A DNA stretch of 62,796 bases from QAMH01 sp900556425 (GTDB lineage: Bacteria; Actinomycetota; Coriobacteriia; Coriobacteriales; QAMH01), in the NCBI GenBank assembly GCA_902475535.1, contig CABRZR010000013.1:1-62796 (forward strand). Direction: 5' to 3'. Positions 41,234 through 50,083 of this stretch are shown in pieces. The position numbers and the translations under genes are program-made. Below the pieces are notes generated by a model. That model was not told the DNA's origin. It worked only from the letters and a program-made list of their open reading frames with translations, and ran no database searches. Position 1 is the stretch's first letter. The number at the start of each line of letters is the position of its first letter.

Positions 41234-42052
41234 TTAGCGATCGAGGAAGCCGGCGTCGCGAATCTCGCGCAGGCGCGCCTCGATCTCGCGCAGGCTCGCG
41301 TCCGACAAGCCGCGGGCGTTCGATGGCGTGGTCGCGTGGATGTCCGAGGACTCCCGGTAGCGCTTCATCATTCCCGAGAACAGCTCCTTGTTCGTCGGGG
41401 GCGTGCAGATGACCGCGTTTGCGCCCGCCTCGACCGTCGCGCGAATGCTCTCTTCGGTCGAGCCGCCCGTGGCGATGAGGGGCACGTCGGGAAACTCCTC
41501 CCTGATGTCTGCGACCACCTGGGCCGTCGCGGCGCCGGCGGCGACGTTGAGGATGGAGGCGCCGGCGGCGATTCGATTGGCGACCACGTCCCTATCGGCA
41601 TCGACAACCGTCACGATCACCGGGATGTCGATGACGCGGCTCACCATCTCGAGCGTGGTATAGCTCGCCGGTGCGTTGAGCACGACGCCATACGCGCCGT
41701 CGGCCTCGGCATCCTGCGCGAGCGCAGCCGAGCGTGGACCGGCCGTCGTCCCTCCCCCGACACCTGCGAATACGGGAATCGCGGAGGCCTCCATGATGGC
41801 CTTGGAGATGATCTGCTGCGGCGTGAAGGGATACACGGCGAAGACCGCATCGGCATCGCAGTTGCGGATGATCGCGATATCGGTCGTGTAGACGATGGAT
41901 CGGATGGTGCGCCCGAGCACGCGTATGCCGCTTGCCTCCTGCGCGGCCTCGGGAAGACGCACGCTATGGGCGCGCAAATTGCCCGTGAGCTCGGGCGTGC
42001 GCAAAACCCGCGGGGTGACGGTCATGCTTGTTACTTCATCGCTTTCGGTCAT
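41234..42052 (-). CDS. Predicted TIM-barrel enzyme
   Basis: 272 residues from ATG 42052 (GGAGGG upstream). Repeating beta-alpha units end with ATGGSTEESIRATVEAGANAV, a phosphate-binding loop like those of IGP synthase, ThiG or KDPG-aldolase relatives. Earlier units read VFAGVGGG and VIVTVVDADRD. I cannot assign a reaction. It lies just upstream of purF on the same strand (about 80 bases between) and may be co-transcribed, but the link to purine synthesis is only positional. Confidence 0.6.
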   Translation of the reverse strand: MTESDEVTSMTVTPRVLRTPELTGNLRAHSVRLPEAAQEASGIRVLGRTIRSIVYTTDIAIIRNCDADAVFAVYPFTPQQIISKAIMEASAIPVFAGVGGGTTAGPRSAALAQDAEADGAYGVVLNAPASYTTLEMVSRVIDIPVIVTVVDADRDVVANRIAAGASILNVAAGAATAQVVADIREEFPDVPLIATGGSTEESIRATVEAGANAVICTPPTNKELFSGMMKRYRESSDIHATTPSNARGLSDASLREIEARLREIRDAGFLDR

Positions 42053-42129
42053 GGCGTATCCCTCCGTATGATCCAATTGCTAAGCAAGTCTATGGTGTCG
42101 TTACGTCAAAGACAATACGTGTATGGGAA

Positions 42130-42147
42130 TGTGAGAATATTGTCACA
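42130..42147 (+). promoter_or_regulatory. Inverted repeat TGTGA-N8-TCACA upstream of the AGCS carrier
   Basis: TGTGA (42130-42134) and TCACA (42143-42147) with 8 bases between lie about 150 bases before the carrier start, in the gap shared with the divergent TIM-barrel gene. It looks like a CRP/FNR-type half-site pair but with wider spacing than CRP. Confidence 0.3.
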
Positions 42148-42297
42148 TTTGGCAATGGAATCGTCTGCACTCCATCGCAGCAGCGTGGCAAATCACCCGC
42201 CCTCTTTGTCACGGTCACGTTAAATAATTCGAAATTGAACCACTTTTCCTCCGCTTCTCTGATAATGGGTAGCCGTTGTCAAGGAAGGGAAACGCCC

Positions 42298-43998
42298 GTG
42301 GAAGAAGCACTATTGGGGATCGTTACGACGATCAACTCGTATCTATCTAATTACGTCCTGCTCACCTTGCTCATCGCAATGGGCCTTTGGTTCACTATCC
42401 GCACGAAGTTCGTGCAGTTCCGCTGCTTCGGCGAGGGCTGGCGCCGCATCTTCGGCGATTTCTCGCTGCGCGGCGGCAAGCAAGGCGGCGGCATGACGTC
42501 GTTCCAGGCCCTGGCCACGGCCATTGCCGCGCAAGTCGGCACCGGCAACATCGTCGGCGCCTGCGGCGCCATTCTGGTAGGTGGCCCCGGCGCCATCTTC
42601 TGGATGTGGCTCATCGCCCTTTTGGGCATGGCGACCAATTATGCCGAGGCCGTCATGGCGCAGAAGACCCGCGTGGTCGACACCGACGGTTCGGTTCACG
42701 GCGGTCCCGCCTATTACATCACCACCGCGTTCAAGGGCAAGGGCGGCAAGGCACTCGCCGGTTTCTTCGCCGTGGCCGTCATCATCGCCCTGGGCTTCAT
42801 CGGCCCCATGGTGCAGTCCAACTCCATCGCCGCAACCATGAACACGGCGTTCTCCATCGAGCCGTGGATGATCGGCATCATCATCGCCGTACTGGCCGGA
42901 TTCGTCTTCATCGGCAACATCCACCGCCTGGCATCCATCACCGAGAAGATGGTACCCATCATGGCCGTGCTCTACGTGGTGGGCTCGATCGTGGTGCTCA
43001 TCATGAACTGGCAGAACATCCCCGGTGCCTTCGCGCTCATCTTCCAGTGCGCCTTTAGCCCGGAAGCCGGAATCGGCGGTGCGTTCTTCGGCATCGTCGC
43101 GGCCATCACCTACGGCGCCAAGCGCGGCCTGTTCTCCAACGAGGCCGGCATGGGCTCCACCCCGCACGCCCACGCACTTGCCGAGGTGCGCGACCCGCAC
43201 GAGCAGGGCGTCGTCGCCATGATCGGCGTCTTCATTGACACGCTCGTGGTCGTCACCATGACCGCACTCGTCGTCATCTCCACCCTCTACGTGGGCGATG
43301 GCGCGCTGGCCAAGGCCTACGAGGACGCCGGCAAATACGACACCGTCGTCGAGTTCGTGCAGGCCGAAGGCGACGCCATCGGCGAGGGCATGGTGATTTC
43401 GGACGGAGCGCTCGTCAACGCGAAGGGCAATACGATCCTCACCGATGACGACATGAACGACCCCGCCGCCCTGGCCGCGGCCGTCGGCTTGGACAACGGC
43501 AACATGGCCCAGGTGGCGTTCAGCCAGTTCTTCACCACCAACGGCGGCAACATCTTCGTCGCCATCTGCCTGCTGTTCTTCGCGTTTTCGACGATCCTCT
43601 CGTGGAACCTGTTCGCGAAACTCAACTGGGAATACCTCTTTGGCAAGAAGACGATTCTCATATTCGCCTGCATCTGCACGTTCTTCGTGTTCCTGGGCGC
43701 GGTGCTCAAGATCGACCTCGTCTGGGAGTTGCAGGACATGTTCAACCAGCTGATGGTGCTTCCCAACGCCATCGCGCTGTTTGCGCTGACCGGCTCGATT
43801 CTCGCCATCGCCAACGCCAAGCACGACAAGAAGGCAACCGACGTTCACGCCGAGCATGCCGAGGAAAAGGCCTGGGCCGAAGCCGAGCGCGCAGCCGAGG
43901 GTGCGCTTCGCGCCGAGGAGGACGGCGCCACCCGCGAGATCCTCGAGGAACGCGGCGACTACATGGGCCGCGAGGAGGACGACGGCAAGAGCAAGTAA
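42298..43998 (+). CDS. Sodium:alanine symporter, AGCS family
   Basis: 566 residues from GTG 42298 (AAGGAAGGGA upstream); longer starts lack family similarity. About ten membrane helices with AGCS hallmarks: ATAIAAQVGTGNIVGACGA near residue 75 and the GLFSNEAGMGSTPHAHA segment near 282. These carriers import alanine or glycine with Na+. Residues 340-410 form a longer than usual loop, and the C-terminus has an acidic, alanine-rich coiled tail of about 60 residues that is not typical of the family. Confidence 0.9.
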   Translation: MEEALLGIVTTINSYLSNYVLLTLLIAMGLWFTIRTKFVQFRCFGEGWRRIFGDFSLRGGKQGGGMTSFQALATAIAAQVGTGNIVGACGAILVGGPGAIFWMWLIALLGMATNYAEAVMAQKTRVVDTDGSVHGGPAYYITTAFKGKGGKALAGFFAVAVIIALGFIGPMVQSNSIAATMNTAFSIEPWMIGIIIAVLAGFVFIGNIHRLASITEKMVPIMAVLYVVGSIVVLIMNWQNIPGAFALIFQCAFSPEAGIGGAFFGIVAAITYGAKRGLFSNEAGMGSTPHAHALAEVRDPHEQGVVAMIGVFIDTLVVVTMTALVVISTLYVGDGALAKAYEDAGKYDTVVEFVQAEGDAIGEGMVISDGALVNAKGNTILTDDDMNDPAALAAAVGLDNGNMAQVAFSQFFTTNGGNIFVAICLLFFAFSTILSWNLFAKLNWEYLFGKKTILIFACICTFFVFLGAVLKIDLVWELQDMFNQLMVLPNAIALFALTGSILAIANAKHDKKATDVHAEHAEEKAWAEAERAAEGALRAEEDGATREILEERGDYMGREEDDGKSK

Positions 43999-44022
43999 GC
44001 GTCGCGGGACATACGATCAAGG

Positions 44023-44054
44023 GGATGCCGGTCACGAGAATGTGGCCGGCATCC
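44023..44054 (+). terminator. Terminator after the AGCS gene
   Basis: GGATGCCGG pairs exactly with CCGGCATCC around a 14-base loop, 24 bases after the stop. It is followed by TTG rather than a long T-run, so termination is probable but not canonical. Confidence 0.65.
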
Positions 44055-44101
44055 TTGCGTATACGGGTTTTCGCGATTATGCGTGGATTAGGCAAGCCGC
44101 A

Positions 44102-44247
44102 TGCACGTTTTTCACGTTTCTCTAGCCCTGAACGAGAGCTCATGCGCATTTTTCACGCTTCTCTAGGATTTGAGCGGACAAATTCCTAGAGAAACGAAAT
44201 AATTGCGCTCGTCCTTCGTCGGAATGCTAGAGAAACGCGAAAAAGCG
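44102..44247. repeat. Intergenic cluster B: four TGCGCA...TCTAG units
   Basis: Units 44102-44125 and 44143-44166 read TGC(A/G)C(A/G)TTTTTCACG(T/C)TTCTCTAG. Units 44186-44208 and 44227-44247 are inverted. Units 2 and 3 pair as TTCTCTAGGATTTG (44159-44172) with CAAATTCCTAGAGAA (44179-44193). The cluster lies between convergent genes and closely resembles cluster C at 53565-53711. Confidence 0.7.
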
Positions 44248-44257
44248 ACAAGCGACC

Positions 44258-45211
44258 CTATTCGTCGGAGGTGACGAACGCGACCATGACGCACATGAGC
44301 ACCAGACCCGCCAGATCGTATCCAGTAAACGCGGTTCCCAGCCACAATGCCGCCAGCACCGTGGCGCTCACGGGCTCGATGGCGCCCAGAAGCGATCCCT
44401 TGACCGAACCCACAATCGCGACACCGTGCAAGTAGAGGCCATATCCACAGATGGTGCCGACCACGACGAGGCCACCCAGGAAGACGAGCCACTCGAAGCC
44501 CCCGAAGGCCGTTAGCACGGTCGCCACATCGGCAAGCGTGTTTCCCTGGAGCAGATAGACCGGTAGGGCAAATAGCGCACCGAGCAGCATGCCCGTCCCC
44601 ACTACCGGCATGCTTCCGTATCGCTCGAAGAGGCCGCAGCGTTTGGGAACGATGATGTAGGCGGCCGTCGAAAGAGCCGTGAGCAACCCCCAGACGAGTC
44701 CGTCGACCGGGACGTCGAGCGTGCGGATGTCACCTTGGGTGGCGATGAGGAGAGCCGCCAGCAGCGCGAGGAGCAGGCCGACCACCTCCCTGATGCGCGG
44801 TGCCCTGCGCAGGGTCACGCACACGTAGAGCATGACGAACGCGCTGGCCAGCATCTGAAGCACCGTCGCGGTCCCCGCGTTGGTGATCTGCACGGTCTGC
44901 GCGTAACAGAGCTGGTTGGCGTAGAGCGCAAATCCAAAGGCGAAAAGGGCACCAACGGTGCGCCGGCGTGAAAACATCGTCTTGACGACACGACGTTTGG
45001 TCAGGAGCAGGAAGGCGAAGAAGATCCCGCCACCGAGCAGCGTGCGCAGAAACGTGACGAGCGCCGGGCTTGTCCCTCCCGTCGTCGTGAGGTATTGCAC
45101 GCTCGTGCCCGACACGCCCCACAGGGCGCCGCCGAGCAGCGTGATGGCCACGCCAATCCAGAACCTGCGTTTGCCGTCAGTCAACCTATCGTCACCTCGC
45201 GCTCGACGCAT
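44258..45211 (-). CDS. EamA-family (DMT) exporter
   Basis: 317 residues, ten membrane helices in two EamA repeats (about residues 18-150 and 165-312). Motifs include ALWGVSGTSVQYL in helix 1 and GAIEPVSATVLAALWLG in the second repeat. The family exports amino acids, nucleosides or metabolites, with unknown substrate here. Four Arg/Lys in the first 16 residues give an inside N-terminus. The start is uncertain (ATG 45211 without a clear ribosome site). Confidence 0.85.
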   Translation of the reverse strand: MRRARGDDRLTDGKRRFWIGVAITLLGGALWGVSGTSVQYLTTTGGTSPALVTFLRTLLGGGIFFAFLLLTKRRVVKTMFSRRRTVGALFAFGFALYANQLCYAQTVQITNAGTATVLQMLASAFVMLYVCVTLRRAPRIREVVGLLLALLAALLIATQGDIRTLDVPVDGLVWGLLTALSTAAYIIVPKRCGLFERYGSMPVVGTGMLLGALFALPVYLLQGNTLADVATVLTAFGGFEWLVFLGGLVVVGTICGYGLYLHGVAIVGSVKGSLLGAIEPVSATVLAALWLGTAFTGYDLAGLVLMCVMVAFVTSDE

Positions 45212-45258
45212 GGCACCGTCAATACCACGACAAGCCTAGCGCAATGACAGGACGTAGC

Positions 45259-45576
45259 CTAAATGTGCTCGTGATCGGCGTCGTAGGGCAGCTTTCCGAC
45301 GAGCTGCTCGTACTCGCGCACGAGTTGCGTGCCCTCGTGGTTTCCGAACGCGTTGATGTGCTTCTTGAGCTCATGGGCGAACTGCTTGGGCGGCCACTCG
45401 CGGTAGGACTTGTCATTGCCCTCCTCCTTCATGACCGCGCGAGCCCATTCCTGGGCCTTGTCGGCGGCCTTCCTGAGGTCGTTCGTGACGAGATCCTGGT
45501 CCTTTAGCGAATCCATCTGCGCGATGACGCGTTCCTGCATCTCCACGATCTTATGTAAAAGCTCCTTGTCAGCCAT
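45259..45576 (-). CDS. Small helical protein of unknown function
   Basis: 105 residues, AAGGAGG before the ATG. Almost entirely charged helices with a central YREWPPKQFAHELKKH segment; no signal or membrane helix. I do not recognise the family. It is divergent from another small helical protein at 45726-45920, and both begin Met-Ala-Asp and have similar amphipathic helices, so they may work together. Confidence 0.65.
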   Translation of the reverse strand: MADKELLHKIVEMQERVIAQMDSLKDQDLVTNDLRKAADKAQEWARAVMKEEGNDKSYREWPPKQFAHELKKHINAFGNHEGTQLVREYEQLVGKLPYDADHEHI

Positions 45577-45725
45577 GATGGCCTCCTTCGTTTGTGTGCT
45601 GATGTATATATTCTATTCCAAGAATGAAGAATGAGACGATGGAATCTGACATGTCATCTTTCCCGAATACCGAGATAGCGATGCAGTATCCTACGAACAG
45701 AGCAACGGACTGGAGATGAATGACC

Positions 45726-45920
45726 ATGGCTGACGAATCACTTGAGAAATACCGGGAAATGCGCGATGACGTCGTGCGGGAGTTCGACGAGGTAATTGCG
45801 CGCCTTGACGAGCTCAAGGCCGCCGGCAAGTTCAAGACCGTCACCTACAAGCAGCTCTTCGCCCGCAAGATGACGCTGTCGGCCATGCTGGACATATACC
45901 GCGAGCACGGGTTGCTGTAG
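45726..45920 (+). CDS. Small helical protein of unknown function
   Basis: 64 residues from ATG 45726 (an ATG at 45720 is also possible; GGAG upstream suits both). Two charged helices joined by KTVTYKQLFARK; no recognised family. The last 17 codons (45870-45920) are duplicated in degraded form at 46467-46517, just after the next gene, which shows that this locus has been rearranged. Confidence 0.65.
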   Translation: MADESLEKYREMRDDVVREFDEVIARLDELKAAGKFKTVTYKQLFARKMTLSAMLDIYREHGLL

Positions 45921-46023
45921 CTTGATGCGAAAAGTGCCTCAATGCACAGTGCCGTCCAGTCCTCTGCCTTAGCCTAGTGCAATGCTAAAATGCGGCGAGA
46001 TCACACCGAGAAAGGCACGTCTG

Positions 46024-46470
46024 ATGCAGATTACGACGCCGCAAGATCGCACTGACACGCTGGTGAAGGAACTGACGTCCGTGTGGCACGCATCTGTCGA
46101 GGCGACGCATGACTTCCTAAGCGAACAGGACGTCGAACGAATCGCGCAATACGTGCCGGAGGCGATACGCGCGGTTCGCATCCTCGTGACGGCATGCGAT
46201 GATGACGAACGCACATTGGGTTTTGCAGGCGCAAATGACGACAAGCTTGAAATGCTCTTCATCGACCCAGCATATCGCGGTATAGGCGTGGGAACGACGC
46301 TGCTAGACTTCGCGGTACACGAGCTGGGAGTCACAACCGTGGACGTGAACGAGCAAAACGCCCAGGCCCGAGGCTTCTACGAACACGAGGGTTTCGAGGT
46401 CGTCGGACGATCGGAAACCGACGAGCAGGGCGAACCCTTCCCCATCCTGCACATGCACCTGAGGGCATGA
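46024..46470 (+). CDS. GNAT-family N-acetyltransferase
   Basis: 148 residues from ATG 46024. The acetyl-CoA loop LFIDPAYRGIGVGTTLLDFA (about residue 78-97) and the C-terminal NEQNAQARGFYEHEGF segment are standard GNAT. It resembles YjaB/YhdJ-like small acetyltransferases; the substrate is unknown. The stop overlaps the ATG of a 17-codon remnant of the preceding small gene. Confidence 0.85.
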   Translation: MQITTPQDRTDTLVKELTSVWHASVEATHDFLSEQDVERIAQYVPEAIRAVRILVTACDDDERTLGFAGANDDKLEMLFIDPAYRGIGVGTTLLDFAVHELGVTTVDVNEQNAQARGFYEHEGFEVVGRSETDEQGEPFPILHMHLRA

Positions 46471-46517
46471 CGCTGCCGGCCATATTGGACATGCATCGCG
46501 AACACGAATTGCCATAG
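46467..46517 (+). pseudogene. Remnant of the 3' end of the small gene 45726-45920
   Basis: Fifty-one bases read MTLPAILDMHREHELP-stop, matching MTLSAMLDIYREHGLL-stop of the parent gene codon for codon, with about ten base differences. No upstream part survives: the acetyltransferase gene occupies the place where the rest should be. This points to replacement or insertion within a duplicated copy. Confidence 0.75.
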
Positions 46518-46601
46518 AAAAAAGAGATGCCCCACGCCGTCTCATTCGCCGCAGACATCGTTATGGAATAATTCTAACAAAAGTCTATTCTAAATTGAGG
46601 A

Positions 46602-46607
46602 TATAAT
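46602..46607 (+). promoter_or_regulatory. Consensus -10 box upstream of the methyltransferase
   Basis: TATAAT at 46602-46607, in an AT-rich stretch, lies 58 bases before the methyltransferase ATG. No convincing -35 hexamer is found at 16-18 bases upstream (AAAAGT there). Confidence 0.4.
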
Positions 46608-46664
46608 GCCCGAGGACGCAGAAGCCATTCGCGAGACCTTGCGACAGACCCATTGGGAGAACTG

Positions 46665-47528
46665 ATGTCGATGCATTCGGATGACCAGGAAATGATTGAC
46701 GCCCGTGACAGTGCCTACTACACGGCGTCGTGGAAGCAGATCTTCGCAACACCGGGCAAGGGACAGCCCGGAAGCGCGGAGTCAAAAGCCATGTGGAACG
46801 AGAAGGCCCCCTCTTTCGCCAACAAGCACAAACGAAGCGGCTATATTCCGCGGTTAATCGAACTCCTTGACCTGAATAACGGCGAGAGCGTCTTTGACAT
46901 GGGTTGCGGCTCCGGCACGCTATCGATTCCGCTAGCCCAATCCGGCCATGACGTCATCGCCGTGGACTTCTCCGAGGGCATGCTCGAGGAGCTCCGCGCA
47001 ACAGCCGAAGCCAGGGGCTTCGATGAAAAGAGGCTGCGCATATACCAGCGTTCGTGGCAGGAGGACTGGAACGACCTGCCTTGTGCCGATGTCGCGATTG
47101 CCTCCCGCTCCTTCATCACCGACGACCTCGCAGACAGCATCGCCAAGCTCGAATCGAAAGCACGCGACCGCGTTGCCGTCACACTCAAGGCCGGCGACCT
47201 TCCCTATCGCGACTCCGCCGTAATCGAGGCGCTGGGAAGGCCGATGGGTGCGTCGACATTGAAAGAGCTCTCGTGTCTGACCGGCTATCTGTTCTCGATT
47301 GGCCGCCGACCGAAGATCGACTACATCGAGTATCCGGGCAGGACACGCCGTGCCACGGAGGAGACCCTACGCAGCGACATGCTCGACATATACAAGCCCA
47401 CCGAAGAGGAACTGCCCATCATGGAGGCCTTTCTGGACGAGCACATCGCGTTCGACGAGGAGAGCGGCATGTACTTCCTCGACTATGACAGGACCGACCG
47501 ATGGGGCTTCGTCTCATGGGAGGTCTAG
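46665..47528 (+). CDS. SAM-dependent methyltransferase (class I)
   Basis: 287 residues from ATG 46665 (GGGAG site). The SAM-binding motif VFDMGCGSGTLSIPLAQSG is near residue 69-87, followed by the acidic VIAVDFSEGM and a post-motif DVAIASRSF. The C-terminal 100 residues are an additional domain without recognised features. Overall it fits the UbiE/Methyltransf_11 class; the substrate cannot be predicted. It stands as a single gene between an acetyltransferase and a convergent YxeA-like gene. Confidence 0.85.
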   Translation: MSMHSDDQEMIDARDSAYYTASWKQIFATPGKGQPGSAESKAMWNEKAPSFANKHKRSGYIPRLIELLDLNNGESVFDMGCGSGTLSIPLAQSGHDVIAVDFSEGMLEELRATAEARGFDEKRLRIYQRSWQEDWNDLPCADVAIASRSFITDDLADSIAKLESKARDRVAVTLKAGDLPYRDSAVIEALGRPMGASTLKELSCLTGYLFSIGRRPKIDYIEYPGRTRRATEETLRSDMLDIYKPTEEELPIMEAFLDEHIAFDEESGMYFLDYDRTDRWGFVSWEV

Positions 47529-47562
47529 CTCGAGACACAACCCCTGGGAAGCTCTCGCAATC

Positions 47563-47934
47563 CTACCGCCGCATCCTTGCCTGGACCGCGGACGGGAGCT
47601 CCTCGTACCGCACCTCACGCCACTCCGTGACGCCGCGGACGGGAAGGACGCTGAGCTGCAGATACGCCCCCTCGCGAAGCTGGCGCTCCGTACCGAAGCT
47701 CAGGTCCTGCACGCTTCCGTTCTCATCATAGGAAGGCAGCGTGTAGAGCAGCGGCATGCCGCCCGTGAAGTCGATGACGCCACCATCCGACTCTTGCTCC
47801 CGAACCTGCGTGTTATCGACTTGCGTGTAATACGTTCCGCTCGCCATTCCGGGGATGAGTCCCCAGCGAAAGCCAACGACGGCGACCGCGGCAACCAGTA
47901 CCACGGCCGCGATAACGGCTACCCTCTTACCCAT
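47563..47934 (-). CDS. YxeA-family secreted protein
   Basis: 123 residues from ATG 47934 (GAGGAGG upstream). An N-terminal membrane/secretion helix (residues 4-24) precedes a small beta-rich domain with TYYTQVDN and the conserved LREGAYLQLSVLPVRGVTEWREV end, as in YxeA (DUF1093) proteins of Gram-positive bacteria. Function unknown; the family often lies next to bacteriocin or ABC genes, but none is adjacent here. Confidence 0.75.
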   Translation of the reverse strand: MGKRVAVIAAVVLVAAVAVVGFRWGLIPGMASGTYYTQVDNTQVREQESDGGVIDFTGGMPLLYTLPSYDENGSVQDLSFGTERQLREGAYLQLSVLPVRGVTEWREVRYEELPSAVQARMRR

Positions 47935-48102
47935 CTTCTGCCTCCTCGCAAACGAATCCACAACCCAGGATCATGTATCCATCCTAGAAACGGCAGATAA
48001 CAACCACCATCGAACCCGCTTACGCTTGCCTAACGATTTTGCAAGGTTGGATAACCCGGTGCCATATACAATGGATGACCGTAAATCAGAAAGGACACTC
48101 CC

Positions 48103-48999
48103 GTGCGCATGCCCGTCGCAGTCCTGACGCTCCTCGTGGGCGCGCTGCTCTTCATAGGCACCTATACCGCCACGCCGTACGGCTCCACAGCCACGGCGCA
48201 GGACGTCCGCGCATCCACCCTCGACAAGGCAGCCGCCGCCACCGAGGAGGCACGTGTGCAGCTCCTCGCATCGTACGAGGTCACACCCGGGACTTACGTC
48301 GATCGTGGCTTCCTCGTCGATAACGTGCTCCATGCAGGCAACCTGGGCGACATCCACTTCAGCCTCCTCGTGCCCGAGAGCTACGACGTCACGCGGCCCG
48401 CATCGCTCTTCGTGACGCTTCCCGCCGAGCCAGGCCTCTACTACCAGGGAGCCGGCGCAAACCTGCAGGTGGAGGAGTTCGCGTTTACCGCGCAAAGCTA
48501 CGACCCCAACATGATCATCGTCGCACCGCAGCCCAATGACTGGACGCAAACCTCGGCCAATCAGATCGTCGAGTTGACCGAATACCTGCTGCTCGCCTAT
48601 GACATCGACCCCGAGCGCGTCTACCTCGAGGGCTACTCCTACGGTGGCGAGACCTTGTCACTCGTCATGGACACCAAGCCGCAACTCTACCGCGCCGCCT
48701 TGCATCTCGCCTCGCAGTGGGATGGGGATGTCGAGGCCCTGGCCGCTGCACGGATACCGCTGCGCATCTCTCTGGGCGACAACGACGAGTTCTACAGCGT
48801 CGAGGCCGCGCAAAGGGTCGTCGATGAGCTGCGCGCCCTCTACGAGGCACAGGGGCTCAGCAAGGAGGAGGTCGACCGCCTAGTCGTGTTCGACGTGAAG
48901 CCGGCGTCGTACTTCTGGGACCCGGACGAACAGCATGGGGGCGGCAGCCCCCGCATGGCACGCGACCCCGAAGTGCTCGGCTGGCTCTTCGCACAGTGA
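48103..48999 (+). CDS. Secreted/anchored alpha/beta hydrolase (esterase-like)
   Basis: 298 residues from GTG 48103 (AAAGGA upstream; ATG 48109 also possible). The N-terminal hydrophobic helix (residues 3-21) acts as signal or anchor. The hydrolase part has the nucleophile elbow GYSYGGE (Ser near residue 187) and a C-terminal His in DPDEQHGGG (near 286), similar to putative peptidase/esterase D-like lipoproteins. The acid residue is probably Asp in LGDNDEF (about 228). It overlaps the next gene by 4 bases (GTGA). Confidence 0.8.
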   Translation: MRMPVAVLTLLVGALLFIGTYTATPYGSTATAQDVRASTLDKAAAATEEARVQLLASYEVTPGTYVDRGFLVDNVLHAGNLGDIHFSLLVPESYDVTRPASLFVTLPAEPGLYYQGAGANLQVEEFAFTAQSYDPNMIIVAPQPNDWTQTSANQIVELTEYLLLAYDIDPERVYLEGYSYGGETLSLVMDTKPQLYRAALHLASQWDGDVEALAAARIPLRISLGDNDEFYSVEAAQRVVDELRALYEAQGLSKEEVDRLVVFDVKPASYFWDPDEQHGGGSPRMARDPEVLGWLFAQ

Positions 49000-50039
49000 C
49001 GCCCATGACTCCGTTCGAGCATTACATGTATGTCCTGGAGTGTGGAGACGGCAGCCTCTACACGGGCTATACCACCGATGTCGACGCCCGCGTAGCCGCG
49101 CATCAGGCAGGGACCGGCGCCAAGTACACGAAGACCCATGCACCCGTGCGGCTCATCGCGCAGGCACGCTTCTGCTCGAAGGAACGCGCCATGAGCGCGG
49201 AGGCACGCTTCAAGCAGCTCGACCGTGCGAACAAGGACGCGCTGCTCGCCAAGGCAGCGAATACGCCGCTGGAAGACGTGCTATGCGATGAGCTTCCCGG
49301 TTTTGGCGAGGACACGGCCAGCGAGTTCGTTTGCCGCAGTCTGGCACACAACGTTGACCTGGGCTATCGCGACTTCCATGCACGCCTCGTGCCCACCGTG
49401 GACAAGAAGACCATCGCCGGCGTCAGGACTCCCGCCCTGCGCACAATTGCCAAGGAGCTCGTGAAGCGCGATGACGTCGACGCGTTCCTCAAAACGCTTC
49501 CCCATCGCCTGTTCGACGAGAACCAGGTGCATGCCTTTGCCATCGGATTGGAGAAGGACTACGATGCGGCCCTGACGCTTTACGAACGCTTCCTGCCCTT
49601 CGTGGATAATTGGGCGACCTGCGATCAGCTGCCGGTCAAGGTGTTTGCCAAACGTCCCGACGAGACGCTCGAGCACATCGAACGCTGGCTCGCATCAAAG
49701 CATTGCTACACGATTCGTTTTGCCATGGGTGTGCTCATGCGCCTCTATCTCGACGAGCTATTCGACGAGCGCTTTCTCGATTCGGTTGCGCACACGCGCA
49801 TGCCCAACACCGCCGAAAACCCCGCCAGCGAAGACGATGTCTATTACGTTGACATGATGCGTGCCTGGTACTTTGCCGAAGCGCTTGCGAAGCAGGAAAC
49901 GTCCGCGCTTCCGTATCTCGAGCTGCAAGGCGATGAGGCGTTGCTTGACGAATGGACGCGCCGCAAGGCAATCCAGAAGGCCATCGAGAGCCGACGCATC
50001 ACCAGCGAAATGAAGGGCTACCTGCGCACCCTGCGCTAG
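48996..50039 (+). CDS. GIY-YIG nuclease domain fused to an AlkD-like DNA alkylation repair domain
   Basis: 347 residues from GTG 48996 (overlapping the previous stop by 4 bases) or ATG 49005. Residues 8-85 are a GIY-YIG domain (YMYVLECGDGSLYTGYT, Arg and Glu of the active site further on) of the small UPF0213 type. Residues 100-347 are a HEAT-repeat-like AlkD glycosylase domain (IRTPALRTIAKEL-type helix, FVDNWATCD, then DDVYYVDMMRAWYFAE). In most genomes these are separate proteins; the fusion suggests nicking coupled to damage recognition. Confidence 0.85.
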   Translation: MTPMTPFEHYMYVLECGDGSLYTGYTTDVDARVAAHQAGTGAKYTKTHAPVRLIAQARFCSKERAMSAEARFKQLDRANKDALLAKAANTPLEDVLCDELPGFGEDTASEFVCRSLAHNVDLGYRDFHARLVPTVDKKTIAGVRTPALRTIAKELVKRDDVDAFLKTLPHRLFDENQVHAFAIGLEKDYDAALTLYERFLPFVDNWATCDQLPVKVFAKRPDETLEHIERWLASKHCYTIRFAMGVLMRLYLDELFDERFLDSVAHTRMPNTAENPASEDDVYYVDMMRAWYFAEALAKQETSALPYLELQGDEALLDEWTRRKAIQKAIESRRITSEMKGYLRTLR

Positions 50040-50071
50040 AACGCGTCAAGCCCTCTTCCTTCTCATCGCGC

Positions 50072-50083
50072 TACAATGCTCGT
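50072..50083 (+). promoter_or_regulatory. -10 box 6 bases before brnQ: leaderless start
   Basis: TACAAT at 50072-50077 is followed by only 6 bases before ATG 50084, so transcription should start at or near the A of the start codon. No ribosome site is present. The same spacing is seen at the ClC gene (52243). Confidence 0.5.

Noticed and set aside
42130..42147. CRP binding site before the AGCS gene
   Set aside because: Half-sites are 8 rather than 6 bases apart; kept only as a weak inverted repeat.
42343..43857. 504-codon minus-strand frame opposite the AGCS carrier
   Set aside because: Asp/His/Gly-rich translation without family features; mirror of a strong coding gene.
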